Assembly (NCBI GenBank): GCA_965232615.1
Contig: OZ246985.1
Span: 124,001 to 188,000, forward strand
Length of the DNA stretch: 64,000 nucleotides
Direction of reading: 5' to 3'
DNA from: UBA2779 sp965232615
GTDB lineage: Bacteria; Spirochaetota; Spirochaetia; DSM-2461
Shown here: positions 50,276 to 60,116 of the stretch, in pieces
Layout: each line of letters opens with the position of its first letter
Numbering within the stretch: the first letter of the stretch is position 1
Program-made: the position numbers and the translations under genes
Notes under the pieces: model-generated
The model's input: the letters and a program-made list of their open reading frames with translations, nothing else
Database searches by the model: none
Told to the model about the DNA's origin: nothing

Positions 50276-53200
50276 TGCGGATCTCCCTGTTTCATGATTA
50301 TGCTATCGAGTATTTCCTGTTCATGCTCTAATTCTCTTTGAGAAAGTCTTGCCTTTCTTTTTTGAGAAAATTTCTGTTTCAAGGAATGAAACGAGCCGTA
50401 TATAAGCGGCACAAAGAACAGGGAGAGCAAAGCGGAGGTTCCAAGACCGCCAAATAGGGAAAGGGCAAGCGGTTTGATCATTTCTCCGCCGGCCCTGGTT
50501 GTGAAGGCGAGGGGGGCCATGCCTCCCATCGTTGTGAGTGTGGTCATGAGGATTGGCTGTAAGCGGCTGCTTGTGCCTTCAACGATGGCATCAACGAGAT
50601 TTCTGCCGCGTTTCCTGAGCACATTGATATAGTCCACCAGGACAATTCCATGATTGACGCTGATTCCAACGAGGATCACCAATCCAGCCAGTGAAAAACT
50701 CGTAATCGTGCTATTTGTAAGGAAGTAGATGAGAACCACCCCGGAAAACGTAAGCGGTATGGTAAAAATGATGATGAAGGGGTCTGAAAAGGATTCAAAC
50801 ATACTGGCCATTATGCCAAATACGAAGAGGATGGCGAAAAGAAATATGATGAGCATTGTATTTCTGTTTTTGTTTCTCTCCTCAAACTCTCCCGCGAAGA
50901 AATAGGTAAGGTCTTCATCCAGGGTAAGCGGATTGTTAGCTAAGGCCGCCCTGGCATCTGCGATGGCCTTATCTATCGTGTAACCTTGTGCTAACCGAAA
51001 GGAAATTTTGATCGTGTTTATCGCGTCCTCTCTCAGGATATACGGTTCAGTGCTGGCCACGTTGTTTTCGGTGAGATTCGTAAGAGCCAATCGCGCCGCA
51101 GGTGTTTTTATGTATAGCTGGTCGATGAGATCTATCCTTTTCCGGTCTTCATCGCGGAGTTTCATCACAATGTCGTATTCCCTGGAGCCCTGGATGTATT
51201 TACCAGCGGAATTTTCCGAAACAGCCAAACTCAATTCATCACTGACGTCCCGGACTGTCAGTCCATAGGCATTGGTCCGTTCCCTGTCCACGGCGATCGA
51301 TACGGCCAGATTTGATGAGGGCAGATTAGAGGTAACATTTTGAAAATTCTCAAGCTCGCTCAATATGTTGGTAAAAGTTTCCGATGCCTGTTTCAGTTTA
51401 TTCCTGTCGCTTGATTTTATTTTTAGGGTGTACCCTCCTCCAAAACCAGGTCCTCCCATGAATGCGCTAACAGTAATCGGATATATGTAGTCTTCGGTCT
51501 TCTCAATGATTGCGTCCAATAGCAGTGCATAATCTTCGGGATTCATGTAATCTTTGAAGAATATCATCAGTTCGGAAGAATAGTTCTTCGTAGACTCGAA
51601 TAGGCTGGTCACCGCTCCACTTCCGATAATTTCAATAGACGTGTCCTTCACCGGGGGAAATAGCGGTCTTACTTCTTGTTCAAACCGCATCGTTTCGCGA
51701 AATATTTCTTCATTGAGAGTACCGTTGGGAAATTGCATTTTTAATTGGACTGCGTCTGCGGCAAAACCAGGAAGGAACTCGAATCCCAGCCTGGGGAAAA
51801 ACAGTATGGGAGCCGCCGCAACCGCGATAATGAGAAGGATGAATCTCTTTCTCCTGATGATGATATACTTCACAATGGCCGCATAGCCATGTTCGATAGC
51901 CAGGAAAGCCCTGTCTGATGCCTCCGTAAACTTGCCGACTATTCCCTTTTTCTTGTTGATTTTGAGCGGTATGAACTTGCTCGCAAGCACTGGTACCAGG
52001 AGGATGGCCGTGAAATATGAGATTATTACGGACACGACGACTGCGAATCCGAGATTGATGAAATATGCCCCTATGTTTTCCAACGTTTTTTCGAATATAA
52101 TCATGGGTAAAAAGACAAGAACGGTAGTGGCGGTCGAAGCCAAAACCGGCAAGGCCATCTCAGCCGTACCATATTCTGCGGCGGGAAGCAGGCTGATACC
52201 GTTTTTTCTCTTTATATAGATGTTTTCCAATACGACGATGGAATTGTCGACAATGATTCCTATCCCCATGGCAAGACCGGCCAGTGTCATGAAATTCAAC
52301 GTCAGGCCATATAAGTTCATGAACATAATTGTCAATATGATGGAAATGGGAATGGAACATGCCACAATCACCACCGATGCGAAATTCCTAAGAAAAATTA
52401 TCAACACAAAAAGTGCGATTATCGCCCCTGACAATGTCGCCCCGGAAACGGTATCCAGAATTGCCCCTATGAAATCACTGAGATCAGTTGTCACACTGAA
52501 ATCAATATCTTCCGGGCTGATACCTTCGAGGTGCTTGAGCATCTTCATGATATTTTTTGAAACTTCGACGATATTTGAGTCGTTGCGCTTGAATAGCTGG
52601 ATACTCACTGATGGCTTGCCGTTGAGATAAACCTGCCTTTTCTCCGGTCCATAGGAAAATGACACTTCCGCGATATCCCTCAGCCGGACATAGGCACTCT
52701 GATTGTTATTTATTTTCTTTTCACTGACAATGATGTTCTTTATCGCCGTAATGTTTTTGTATTCTCCATCAAGAATTACCCCAACGTTTTTATATTTGGT
52801 TTCAATGGCTCCAAGGGTTTGGCCATAGCCATTAGCCAGAATAGCTTTCTTTACTTCCCCCAGGGTTAAGTTGTGTGCATTAAGACGATTCAGAGAAATA
52901 TCAATATATACGGATTTTTTCACACCGCCGGAGATTGTGTAATAAGCGACTCCATTGATCTGGTCGAAATAGGGCACGAGCACATCGTCGATATACTCCC
53001 TTAACTCGTTGTGATTTCGATTGGCGCCCACATTCAACATCATCATCGGATAGCCCCCCTCGGCAATTTTGAGAATCATGGGTTTTTCAGCGTCTTCGGG
53101 TAAGAGGCTTGTTGCCATATCTAGAGCATTGCGGAGATTGTCTATGTTGTCGGCCATGCCGCTTTTGTATGCAAAACTAACATAGATAGTGCTGGTGCCT

Positions 53201-53457
53201 TCGGAAGTCGTTGAAGAAATTTCCTCGATGTTCTCGACAGCGTTGATCAAACGTTCAATAGGCTTGGTGATCGTATCCTCAATGAGTTCTGCATTCGCGC
53301 CAGGATAATGGGTAGATATGACGGCGAAATTCGCCTCAACATCTGGTTCCATATTGAGCGGGATATCGGTAGCAATAACAAAACTGAATATGAGCAGTAC
53401 AGAAAACAGGATGAAAATGGTAACCGGTCTTCGGGTTACATTAGTAAATATGCTCAT
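50272..53457 (-). CDS. RND-family efflux transporter, inner-membrane subunit (HAE1/AcrB-like)
   Basis: 1061 residues. The start ATG 53457 (MSIFTNVTRRPVTIFILFSV) follows GGAGGAG and overlaps the end of the adaptor gene region (gap 4 bp). It has the two-fold RND repeat: TM1 near the N-terminus, periplasmic porter loops, a central TM bundle (VDNSIVVLENIY, about 410-420), a second periplasmic loop and a C-terminal bundle (VGISVNHGIVLVDYINVLRKRG-like). It exports hydrophobic compounds or lipids using the proton motive force, with an adaptor and an outer-membrane channel. The adaptor is damaged (next entry) and no channel gene is adjacent. Confidence 0.9.
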   Translation of the reverse strand: MSIFTNVTRRPVTIFILFSVLLIFSFVIATDIPLNMEPDVEANFAVISTHYPGANAELIEDTITKPIERLINAVENIEEISSTTSEGTSTIYVSFAYKSGMADNIDNLRNALDMATSLLPEDAEKPMILKIAEGGYPMMMLNVGANRNHNELREYIDDVLVPYFDQINGVAYYTISGGVKKSVYIDISLNRLNAHNLTLGEVKKAILANGYGQTLGAIETKYKNVGVILDGEYKNITAIKNIIVSEKKINNNQSAYVRLRDIAEVSFSYGPEKRQVYLNGKPSVSIQLFKRNDSNIVEVSKNIMKMLKHLEGISPEDIDFSVTTDLSDFIGAILDTVSGATLSGAIIALFVLIIFLRNFASVVIVACSIPISIILTIMFMNLYGLTLNFMTLAGLAMGIGIIVDNSIVVLENIYIKRKNGISLLPAAEYGTAEMALPVLASTATTVLVFLPMIIFEKTLENIGAYFINLGFAVVVSVIISYFTAILLVPVLASKFIPLKINKKKGIVGKFTEASDRAFLAIEHGYAAIVKYIIIRRKRFILLIIAVAAAPILFFPRLGFEFLPGFAADAVQLKMQFPNGTLNEEIFRETMRFEQEVRPLFPPVKDTSIEIIGSGAVTSLFESTKNYSSELMIFFKDYMNPEDYALLLDAIIEKTEDYIYPITVSAFMGGPGFGGGYTLKIKSSDRNKLKQASETFTNILSELENFQNVTSNLPSSNLAVSIAVDRERTNAYGLTVRDVSDELSLAVSENSAGKYIQGSREYDIVMKLRDEDRKRIDLIDQLYIKTPAARLALTNLTENNVASTEPYILREDAINTIKISFRLAQGYTIDKAIADARAALANNPLTLDEDLTYFFAGEFEERNKNRNTMLIIFLFAILFVFGIMASMFESFSDPFIIIFTIPLTFSGVVLIYFLTNSTITSFSLAGLVILVGISVNHGIVLVDYINVLRKRGRNLVDAIVEGTSSRLQPILMTTLTTMGGMAPLAFTTRAGGEMIKPLALSLFGGLGTSALLSLFFVPLIYGSFHSLKQKFSQKRKARLSQRELEHEQEILDSIIMKQGDPQ

Positions 53458-53461
53458 ATCA

Positions 53462-54157
53462 TTACTCCTCCAAGTCAAGCACTTGAAGCAAGGTACCGTT
53501 TACCAGTGATTCCTGCCCTGATGTGACGATTAAATCTCCTTCGGAAAGTCCATTTTTGACTTCATAATAATCTCCGTCCTCTTCGCCCAGTTCAATTATC
53601 TGAAAAACGGCCCTCTCGTCCTCTACTCTGAATACACCTATGTTGTTTCTTTCATTGAAAAACCGCTGTACTATATGATCCCTTCGGATTATTGGGATAT
53701 CCTTGAACTCCTTAAGAATCAGCTCGGTCGTTCCGAACATACCGGGTTTCATTCGTATGTCTGTCTCCAGAAATTCCATGGTTAGCCTCATAGTATGGGT
53801 AATCGACGACAGGGTAGGACTGATTGACCTGGTTTTCAATTTGAATCGCCTGTCTGGGAAGGATATGAGTGAAAGATAGCCGATGGTGGTTTCGTTTACT
53901 TCACTGACATATTTCTCTGGAATGAACAGTTCAACAACAAGCTCGGAATCATCCGAAATCTTAGCAATAATCGAAGTTGGGGATACGGGATTGCCGACTT
54001 TTACAATTACTGTATTCAATATGCCGGCGATAGGAGCCGTCACAGGACTTAGCAGAAACTGCTGGCCGGGTTTCGACGGATCAACCTGGGCAATGACTTG
54101 TCCCTTGCGTACAGGCTGTCCTTCCTCCACCAGATAGGAATGGAGCGTACCGCTGAT
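53462..54157 (-). pseudogene. RND efflux adaptor (membrane-fusion protein), 5' end lost to the MITE
   Basis: About 231 codons of an HlyD/AcrA-type adaptor remain: the second half of the lipoyl domain (GTLHSYLVEEGQPVRKGQVI, PIAGILNTVIVKVGNPV), the beta-barrel (LFIPEKYVSEVNETTIGYLS) and the membrane-proximal domain (NGLSEGDLIVTSGQESLVNG). The signal peptide and first lipoyl/hairpin part are missing. Upstream codons (LRQLLKNRFRNLAQWR) derive from the MITE. The product cannot be exported normally, so the efflux operon is probably inactive or relies on another adaptor. Confidence 0.85.
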
Positions 54158-54208
54158 AACACACCGCCACTGCGCCAAATTCCGAAAACGGTTTTTTAGT
54201 AGTTGCCT
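54158..54208. repeat. MITE fragment H at the adaptor truncation point
   Basis: ACACCGCCACTGCGCCAAATTCCGAAAACGG-type end sequence (inverted relative to copy C) followed by TTTTTTAGTAGTTGCCT. It marks the deletion or insertion junction that removed the adaptor's 5' end. Confidence 0.7.
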
Positions 54209-54222
54209 TAACATATTTAACC

Positions 54223-54318
54223 CTGGGGAGGACTTTTATTAAACCCCATTCAAAATGTGCGAAATTTATTCTGGGGAGGACTTTTATTAAACCCCATTCA
54301 AAATGTGCGAAATTTATT
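54223..54318. repeat. 48-bp direct tandem repeat upstream of the sugar transporter operon
   Basis: Two exact copies (54223-54270 and 54271-54318), each with the dyad TGGGG-N15-CCCCA. It lies immediately before the putative promoter of the binding-protein gene and may hold paired regulator sites. Confidence 0.75.
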
Positions 54319-54319
54319 G

Positions 54320-54348
54320 TTGACAATATTGACAGATTTTGAAACAAT
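54320..54348 (+). promoter_or_regulatory. Putative promoter of the sugar ABC transporter operon
   Basis: TTGACA at 54320-54325 with AACAAT at 54343-54348 (17 bp). A second TTGACA starts at 54329 without a clear -10. Tentative. Confidence 0.35.
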
Positions 54349-54383
54349 CATCCATTAGTATTTTTATTAATGAGGAGGCTTCA

Positions 54384-55505
54384 ATGAAGCGTATTGTATT
54401 AATGGCTATGATGCTGAGCATCATACTGAGTATGTCTCTCTTTGCTGGCGGAACTGGCGAAGATAGCGATGGAAAAAGGGAAAAAATGGAAGGTCTATCT
54501 GTAGGTGTCATTCTTCCAACAAAAGATGAACCTCGTTGGATTCAGGATGAAACAAGATTTAAGGATGCATTGATGTCGGCTGGTTATGAAGTAGAAATTC
54601 TATTCAGCCAGGGCGACCCAGCTCGCGAGAAAGCCAATGTTGAATCACTTCTTGCAAAAGATGTCAAGGTCATTATCTTCTGCCCACATGATGGAGCTGC
54701 CGCCGGTGCAGCCGCAGAAGCAGCAGCAGCTGAAGGTGTTTCCGTGATTTCTTATGACCGCTTGATTCGTGATACCACAGCTGTTGACTATTATGTAACT
54801 TTCGACAGTGTTGCTGTTGGTGAAGCATTTGGCCAATATCTGGTTGACAAGGCCAGTGGGACAGGAAACAATCTTTTTCTTTATGCTGGTGCCGCTTCCG
54901 ATAACAATGCCTTCCTGTTTTTCCAGGGTGCATGGAATGTGCTTCAGCCTGAAATCGCCAAAGGTACTTTCGAAATTCAAAACTCAAGTGAAGCTATTGC
55001 TTTGAGTGGAAAACGTGATCTTTCCCGAGAGGAACAGAGCCGAATCATCGGACAGGTCACAACAGACTGGAACTTCAATGTCGCGAAGAATCTTGCCGAA
55101 TCAAATCTCACGGCTACTGGTCCTGACGCTAAGGGTGAAGTTTTTATCGTCGCGCCGAATGATGGAACAGCCCGTGCCATAGCTGATACGTTTGGAGCTG
55201 ATCCTGATGTATCAAAGTATTATATTTCAGGTCAAGATGCTGAGCCAGCTTCTGTTCAGTACATTATTGACGATAAACAGTCCATGACCGTTTTTAAAGA
55301 TGTCCGAATGCTTGTTGCTGATGCAATCAAAGTTGCTGTAAGCTTACTTGAAGGTAAAAAGCCCAGTACTTCCGGAACGTTCAATAATGGCGCCATAGAT
55401 GTCCCAGCCATTAAATCCGAAGTTACAACTGTGGACAAAATGAATGTCAAAGAAGTGTTAATTGATAGCGGCTATTACCCCGCATCAGACTTTACCGGTC
55501 TTTAG
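54384..55505 (+). CDS. chvE: Periplasmic sugar-binding protein (ChvE-type)
   Basis: 373 residues. The ATG at 54384 lies 6 nt after GAGGAGG. The signal peptide ends LSMSLFAGG. Type I periplasmic binding fold (Peripla_BP_4): VGVILPTKDEPRWIQDE, VIIFCPHDGAAAGAAAEAAA, ISYDRLIRDTTAVDYYVTFD, and a C-terminal part with ISGQDAEPASVQYIIDDKQS and TVFKDVRMLVADA. It delivers monosaccharides to the permease encoded by the next genes and can feed chemotaxis in related bacteria. The exact sugar cannot be told from sequence. The symbol is by family similarity. Confidence 0.85.
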   Translation: MKRIVLMAMMLSIILSMSLFAGGTGEDSDGKREKMEGLSVGVILPTKDEPRWIQDETRFKDALMSAGYEVEILFSQGDPAREKANVESLLAKDVKVIIFCPHDGAAAGAAAEAAAAEGVSVISYDRLIRDTTAVDYYVTFDSVAVGEAFGQYLVDKASGTGNNLFLYAGAASDNNAFLFFQGAWNVLQPEIAKGTFEIQNSSEAIALSGKRDLSREEQSRIIGQVTTDWNFNVAKNLAESNLTATGPDAKGEVFIVAPNDGTARAIADTFGADPDVSKYYISGQDAEPASVQYIIDDKQSMTVFKDVRMLVADAIKVAVSLLEGKKPSTSGTFNNGAIDVPAIKSEVTTVDKMNVKEVLIDSGYYPASDFTGL

Positions 55506-55518
55506 AAGTAGCTATTCG

Positions 55519-55558
55519 AAACAAAGAAGGCGTTGGAGAATCCACGCCTTCTTTGTTT
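55519..55558 (+). terminator. Stem-loop between the binding-protein and ATPase genes
   Basis: A 14-bp perfect stem AAACAAAGAAGGCG / CGCCTTCTTTGTTT with inner pairing TGGA-GAA-TCCA and a weak T tract. It lies 14 bp after the binding-protein stop. It probably acts as a partial terminator or mRNA-stabilising structure, giving more binding protein than ATPase and permease. Confidence 0.65.
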
Positions 55559-55577
55559 TCATTCTCTGGAGGATTTC

Positions 55578-57095
55578 ATGGGAACATCATCAATTCTCGA
55601 AATGAAAAATATTACTAAAACGTTTCCCGGTGTCAAAGCACTGGATGAGGTAACGTTCGATGTTGCTAAAGGAGAGATTCACTGCCTGGTTGGAGAAAAC
55701 GGTGCCGGTAAATCTACTTTGATGAAAGTTCTCAGTGGAGTCTATCCATTTGGAGATTATCAAGGGGACATCGTTTTCGATGGGAAAACCCAGCGATTCA
55801 AGCATATCGCCGACAGTGAAAAAGCAGGCATTGCAATAATCTATCAAGAACTTGCATTGGTTCCGGAGATGACAGTTTACGAAAACATATTCCTTGGGCA
55901 TGAAATTGGGGAAAATGGTCTTGTAAACTGGAATGAAACAATCAAGCAGTCAACCGCTATGCTCAAGAAAGTGGGGTTGGATCTTAATCCGGCAACCAGA
56001 GTTAAGGAACTAGGCGTTGGCAAGCAGCAGTTAGTGGAAATTGCCAAGGCACTCAGTCGAGATGTGAAGCTTCTAATTCTGGATGAACCCACCGCAGCAT
56101 TGAATGAAACGGACTGCGACAATCTCCTGGAACTCATTAAAAACTTGAAGAAACAGGGTGTTACCTCCATCATGATTTCTCATAAGCTCAAAGAAGTAAT
56201 ACGTATTGCGGATTCAGTGACTGTTCTGAGGGATGGAAAAACCATCTGCACGATTGATGCCAGGGATGTAACGGAAAGAATTCTTATTAAAAACATGGTT
56301 GGCCGTGAGATAAATGATATTTTTCCAAAACGCAGTCACAGCATACCCCAGGATGTTTTACTGGAATTGAAAAACTGGACTGTCATCCATCCTCAAACAG
56401 GAAAGAATGTTCTCACCAGGGCAGATTTTAAGGTAAGGAAAGGGGAAATTGTTGGCTTTGCCGGCCTCATGGGATCGGGACGTACGGAACTGGCCCGCAG
56501 TATTTTTGGCAATCCAGACAATTACAAGCTTTCCGGTTCACTTCTGGTCAATGGGAAAGAGCTGAATTTCATGCATCCAATGCATGCAATTCAGGCAGGC
56601 ATCGCCTATGTTTCAGAAGATAGAAAAAGAAATGGTCTTGTGCTTATTCAGGATGTTAAAAGCAATATTACCATGTCTAATTTAAAACAAATAGCCAAAG
56701 GCAATGTGATTGATGATAATATTGAAGTTCAATTCACCCGGGATTATAAAGAGAAACTCAATATCAAAACTCCATCGGTAGAACAAGTTGTTATGAAGCT
56801 GAGTGGAGGAAATCAGCAAAAGGTTTCTGTTGGCAAGTGGCTTTTTGCCGAACCTCAAATTCTTATTCTGGATGAGCCAACCCGCGGAATTGATGTTGGC
56901 GCAAAGTTTGAGATCTACACTATTATGAATCGCCTTGTAGAGCAGGGACTTGGCATTATCATGATTTCATCTGAGCTACCGGAAGTTTTAGGCATGAGTG
57001 ACCGTATCTATGTGGTTTCTAATGGACAGATTACCGGAGAGATTCCGGTTGCTGAAGCAACACAGGAAAAGATTATGGAAATGGCAACAACCTAA
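55578..57095 (+). CDS. gguA: Sugar ABC transporter ATP-binding protein (two-domain, GguA/MglA-type)
   Basis: 505 residues. The ATG at 55578 follows CTGGAGG. It has two fused ABC domains: the first with Walker A GENGAGKSTLMK and Walker B LLILDEPTAAL; the second with a degenerate Walker A region (GFAGLMGSGRTELARS), signature LSGGNQQKVSVGKWL and Walker B ILILDEPTRGIDVG. This asymmetry is normal for monosaccharide importers. It powers uptake together with the permease 11 bp downstream. Confidence 0.92.
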   Translation: MGTSSILEMKNITKTFPGVKALDEVTFDVAKGEIHCLVGENGAGKSTLMKVLSGVYPFGDYQGDIVFDGKTQRFKHIADSEKAGIAIIYQELALVPEMTVYENIFLGHEIGENGLVNWNETIKQSTAMLKKVGLDLNPATRVKELGVGKQQLVEIAKALSRDVKLLILDEPTAALNETDCDNLLELIKNLKKQGVTSIMISHKLKEVIRIADSVTVLRDGKTICTIDARDVTERILIKNMVGREINDIFPKRSHSIPQDVLLELKNWTVIHPQTGKNVLTRADFKVRKGEIVGFAGLMGSGRTELARSIFGNPDNYKLSGSLLVNGKELNFMHPMHAIQAGIAYVSEDRKRNGLVLIQDVKSNITMSNLKQIAKGNVIDDNIEVQFTRDYKEKLNIKTPSVEQVVMKLSGGNQQKVSVGKWLFAEPQILILDEPTRGIDVGAKFEIYTIMNRLVEQGLGIIMISSELPEVLGMSDRIYVVSNGQITGEIPVAEATQEKIMEMATT

Positions 57096-57106
57096 AGGAG
57101 ATTGTA

Positions 57107-58294
57107 ATGACAATTCACGACTTACGTACAGAAATGCGAAAACACATCCGGGATTATGGGATGTATATCGCGTTGTTCATCATTATTGTAATCTTTTCAA
57201 TTACAACGGATGGACTTTTCATATCGTCACGGAACATCAGTAATCTGCTCAATCAGACAGGTTATCTGGCTGTTATTGCTGTTGGCATGACTCTGATCAT
57301 CGTTATCCGGCACATAGATCTCTCTGTAGGGTTTCTTTCAGGATTCCTTGGTGCCATAGCCGCGATTGCATTGGTTTTCTGGAACCTGCCTATCTATATT
57401 GTCATTCCACTGGTACTTATCCTTGGTGTTATGGCCGGGCTCCTCACAGCATACCCGGTTGCGCAACTTGGAATACCTGCCTTTGTTGCCTCACTGGCCG
57501 GGTGGTTGATCTACAGAGGACTGCTCCTTCTGGTTACATTTGGTACAGGTACCATTGTTATTCCAAACGATGCCTTCAATGCTATCGGAAATGGATTCAT
57601 TCCTGATGTTTTTGCATCTGATTCATTTCTACCGAATTTGCATAAACTGACTCTGCTGTCAGGATTACTTCTCGTTGGCTGGTATATCAATCGGGCCATA
57701 GTATCCCGGCGTAAAAAGCAGGCTTATAATTTTGATGTTCTGCCTACAGACTTGTTTATCATACAAGTTTCCTTCGTATCCATATTAATAGCACTGGTTA
57801 CCTGGGTTCTGGCCGGATATAACGGTATTTCCTGGACTCTTGTGATTGTATTAGGTGTAGTCGGTTTGTACAGTTTCGTAACGAACCGTACAATTTTGGG
57901 AAGACATATTTATGCTGTTGGCGGTAACCCGGAGGCAGCGGAGCTAAGCGGTATTAGTGTAAAACGCATCACTTTTGTTGTTTTTGGTTCAATGGGACTT
58001 CTATCATCCTTGTCCGGTATTCTCTTTGCGTCTCGATTACAGTCAGCAACAACGACTGCGGGAACATTGTTGGAACTTGATGCTATTGCCGCGGCTTATA
58101 TCGGTGGTGTTTCGGCCGCTGGAGGTGTTGGGAATGTAGTGAATTCACTGATAGGTGCCATCGTTTACACTTCACTAACAAGCGGTATGAATCTTATGGG
58201 TATAGATATCTCGTCTCAGTACATTGTTCGCGGTGCCGTACTCTCATTAGCTGTAATTTTTGATGTAACGACCCGGAAACTGGGAGAGAAATAA
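57107..58294 (+). CDS. gguB: Sugar ABC transporter permease (GguB-type)
   Basis: 395 residues. AAAGGAG lies upstream. About ten hydrophobic helices; family motifs LLNQTGYLAVIAVGMTLII, HIDLSVGFLSGFLGA, LGRHIYAVGGNPEAAELSGI and DAIAAAYIGGVSAAGGVG (the EAA-like coupling region). It forms the homodimeric channel with the ATPase. Third gene of the operon. Confidence 0.92.
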   Translation: MTIHDLRTEMRKHIRDYGMYIALFIIIVIFSITTDGLFISSRNISNLLNQTGYLAVIAVGMTLIIVIRHIDLSVGFLSGFLGAIAAIALVFWNLPIYIVIPLVLILGVMAGLLTAYPVAQLGIPAFVASLAGWLIYRGLLLLVTFGTGTIVIPNDAFNAIGNGFIPDVFASDSFLPNLHKLTLLSGLLLVGWYINRAIVSRRKKQAYNFDVLPTDLFIIQVSFVSILIALVTWVLAGYNGISWTLVIVLGVVGLYSFVTNRTILGRHIYAVGGNPEAAELSGISVKRITFVVFGSMGLLSSLSGILFASRLQSATTTAGTLLELDAIAAAYIGGVSAAGGVGNVVNSLIGAIVYTSLTSGMNLMGIDISSQYIVRGAVLSLAVIFDVTTRKLGEK

Positions 58295-58308
58295 ACGTTT
58301 GAGACCTC

Positions 58309-59364
58309 ATGCCACACAGTAATCAATGGGGTATATTTTTTATAAGCATATTAGTCTTCACCGGATATTTTTTTCTGTTTCCCCGGATTTTCAGTCAGGA
58401 AATGATCATCCATCCTGTGGGTGTATTTGACAATAACAGCAGTTCCGTTGTTCTCAGTGGCGGACATCCTGAAACAGGCATTCAATTTGGCCAGCGGGCT
58501 ATGTATTTTGATGAGAAAGGGAATCCGGTTCAATTTCTGGAAGGAGAATCGATTGCTGTTGATAATCACTGGTGGGCGACTGAACAGGATTCCACTGTTG
58601 AGATTCGGGAACCTGATGGACGCCTGCGGTTCAAAATACAGACTCCTGCATTTCCATATACAAGAAACGGCCTGTTATTTCTTATAAATAGCTTCAAGGG
58701 GATCGTGTGGAAAGTCGATCCTGTCGATGGCGAAATTTTGTGGCAACGTGAGTTCATTTCGGAGATTACTTTTCTTGATGCTCATGACACTCGAACTCTC
58801 ATTGGATTATTGGATGGACATTGTGTTCTCATCCATGATACAGGTGAAATACTCCATGATTTCAGGCCAGGTGGTAGTCGCATTGAAGCCATATATGGTG
58901 GTGCTTTATCTGAAGATGGCACAAAAATTGCTTTGATTTCCGGATTGGATCCGCAACAGTTTATTTTACTTGCGGAACAGAAAAAGGAATTTCATCTTAT
59001 TACTTCCCATGATACAAACACGGATTTTCGGCGCAATGTGCTGGTTCAGTTCATCAATGACAGCTCACAGGCTGTATATGAATCCAGCGGCACCATCACG
59101 ATTGTAGAAGTTGATGGCAGTGGTTATCGACAGTTGGAACTTCCAGGGACTCTGACTGCATGGGCATTGATAGAAGAGGTGGATACTCTGGCCATATTGA
59201 GGTCCGGGCCATCAAAGCCAGAGCTGAATATTCTGACATATAGCGAACAGTCAATTTTTAAAGCCAGCCTGCCTGAAGACATACGATCCATTACAGCCAG
59301 GGGGAACCGGGTTTTCCTTATTGGAGACCAATCAATCAGTGTCTTTGAAGTCAGTATTCAATAG
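58309..59364 (+). CDS. Membrane-anchored beta-propeller-like protein of unknown function
   Basis: 351 residues. It begins 14 bp after the permease and probably belongs to the same transcript. One N-terminal membrane helix (IFFISILVFTGYFFLF) anchors a soluble region of repeated strands reminiscent of a PQQ/WD40-type propeller (GIVWKVDPVDGEILWQREF, GHCVLIHDTGEILHDF, GTKIALISGLDPQQF). No catalytic motif. Its end overlaps the end of the convergent bioN gene by 7 bp. An association with sugar transport is only positional. Confidence 0.6.
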   Translation: MPHSNQWGIFFISILVFTGYFFLFPRIFSQEMIIHPVGVFDNNSSSVVLSGGHPETGIQFGQRAMYFDEKGNPVQFLEGESIAVDNHWWATEQDSTVEIREPDGRLRFKIQTPAFPYTRNGLLFLINSFKGIVWKVDPVDGEILWQREFISEITFLDAHDTRTLIGLLDGHCVLIHDTGEILHDFRPGGSRIEAIYGGALSEDGTKIALISGLDPQQFILLAEQKKEFHLITSHDTNTDFRRNVLVQFINDSSQAVYESSGTITIVEVDGSGYRQLELPGTLTAWALIEEVDTLAILRSGPSKPELNILTYSEQSIFKASLPEDIRSITARGNRVFLIGDQSISVFEVSIQ

Positions 59365-60116
59365 ATCAAGGATGCGAAAACAGGGAAAATGCTCATACTG
59401 ATCAGCAGCCAGTCTTCTGATTTCACATGAAGAATTGTGGGTGTTGGGTTGGAGGTGAAGCACCGGGCGAGTAGAGCTTCTGTTATCAGATCTGCCCGGT
59501 GGAGAGTTTCTGTGGTTAAAGGAAGGCTGAGATAGAGTGCCCTGCGGAAGATGGATTTTCGTTCGCCAAGCCCACGGCTGAATGCCGCATCTTGAATCAT
59601 GGCCGCTGAACTCAGCAGTCGGGGGATACTGGTCAGGGTAAGTGTAATGGCTGTGGCCAGAACACCTGACCAGCTTCTGGGCAGGAAAAAAAAACTTCGT
59701 CGAACGGCATCAGCCAAATCCGCAGGATCTGTAGTCGCTGTTAACAGCTGACCTGCCATCAATACAACCAGGAGTCGCAGGCTACGAAGGCCTCCGGTTA
59801 CCAAACCGGGTATGCCGAATGGGGTCGGCCAGTGAAAAATAATAAAAGGCGGCTGTGGTTCGGCAAGACCGCCGGCGGCCAGTATTGCCAGGGACATGAT
59901 CATCCAGAAACACAGGGGTTTCCGAAATATCCTGATTCTGCTTCCAGCCAGCCCATGGATCAGTGTGAGAATCATGCCTGTCGTAATCAGAGTGGGAATT
60001 GATCCCATCAGGGCAGAGACAGTCCAGAATATCATTTCCATGAGTTTGAAGCGGGGATCGTGTTTGTGCCACAGGCTGTTTCCCGGAATGTAGTGGAGAA
60101 AATCGATCTCCCTCAT
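59358..60116 (-). CDS. bioN: Energy-coupling factor transmembrane protein of the biotin transporter
   Basis: 252 residues, EcfT family: several N-terminal helices, then the cytoplasmic coupling helices with the first Ala-Arg-Gly-type motif seen as FSRGLGERK and the second as ALLARCF, where Cys replaces the usual Gly. It couples the ATPase to the BioY substrate-binding subunit. The start overlaps the end of bioM (ATGA type, 60113-60116), so the genes are translationally coupled. Confidence 0.82.
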   Translation of the reverse strand: MREIDFLHYIPGNSLWHKHDPRFKLMEMIFWTVSALMGSIPTLITTGMILTLIHGLAGSRIRIFRKPLCFWMIMSLAILAAGGLAEPQPPFIIFHWPTPFGIPGLVTGGLRSLRLLVVLMAGQLLTATTDPADLADAVRRSFFFLPRSWSGVLATAITLTLTSIPRLLSSAAMIQDAAFSRGLGERKSIFRRALYLSLPLTTETLHRADLITEALLARCFTSNPTPTILHVKSEDWLLISMSIFPVFASLIY

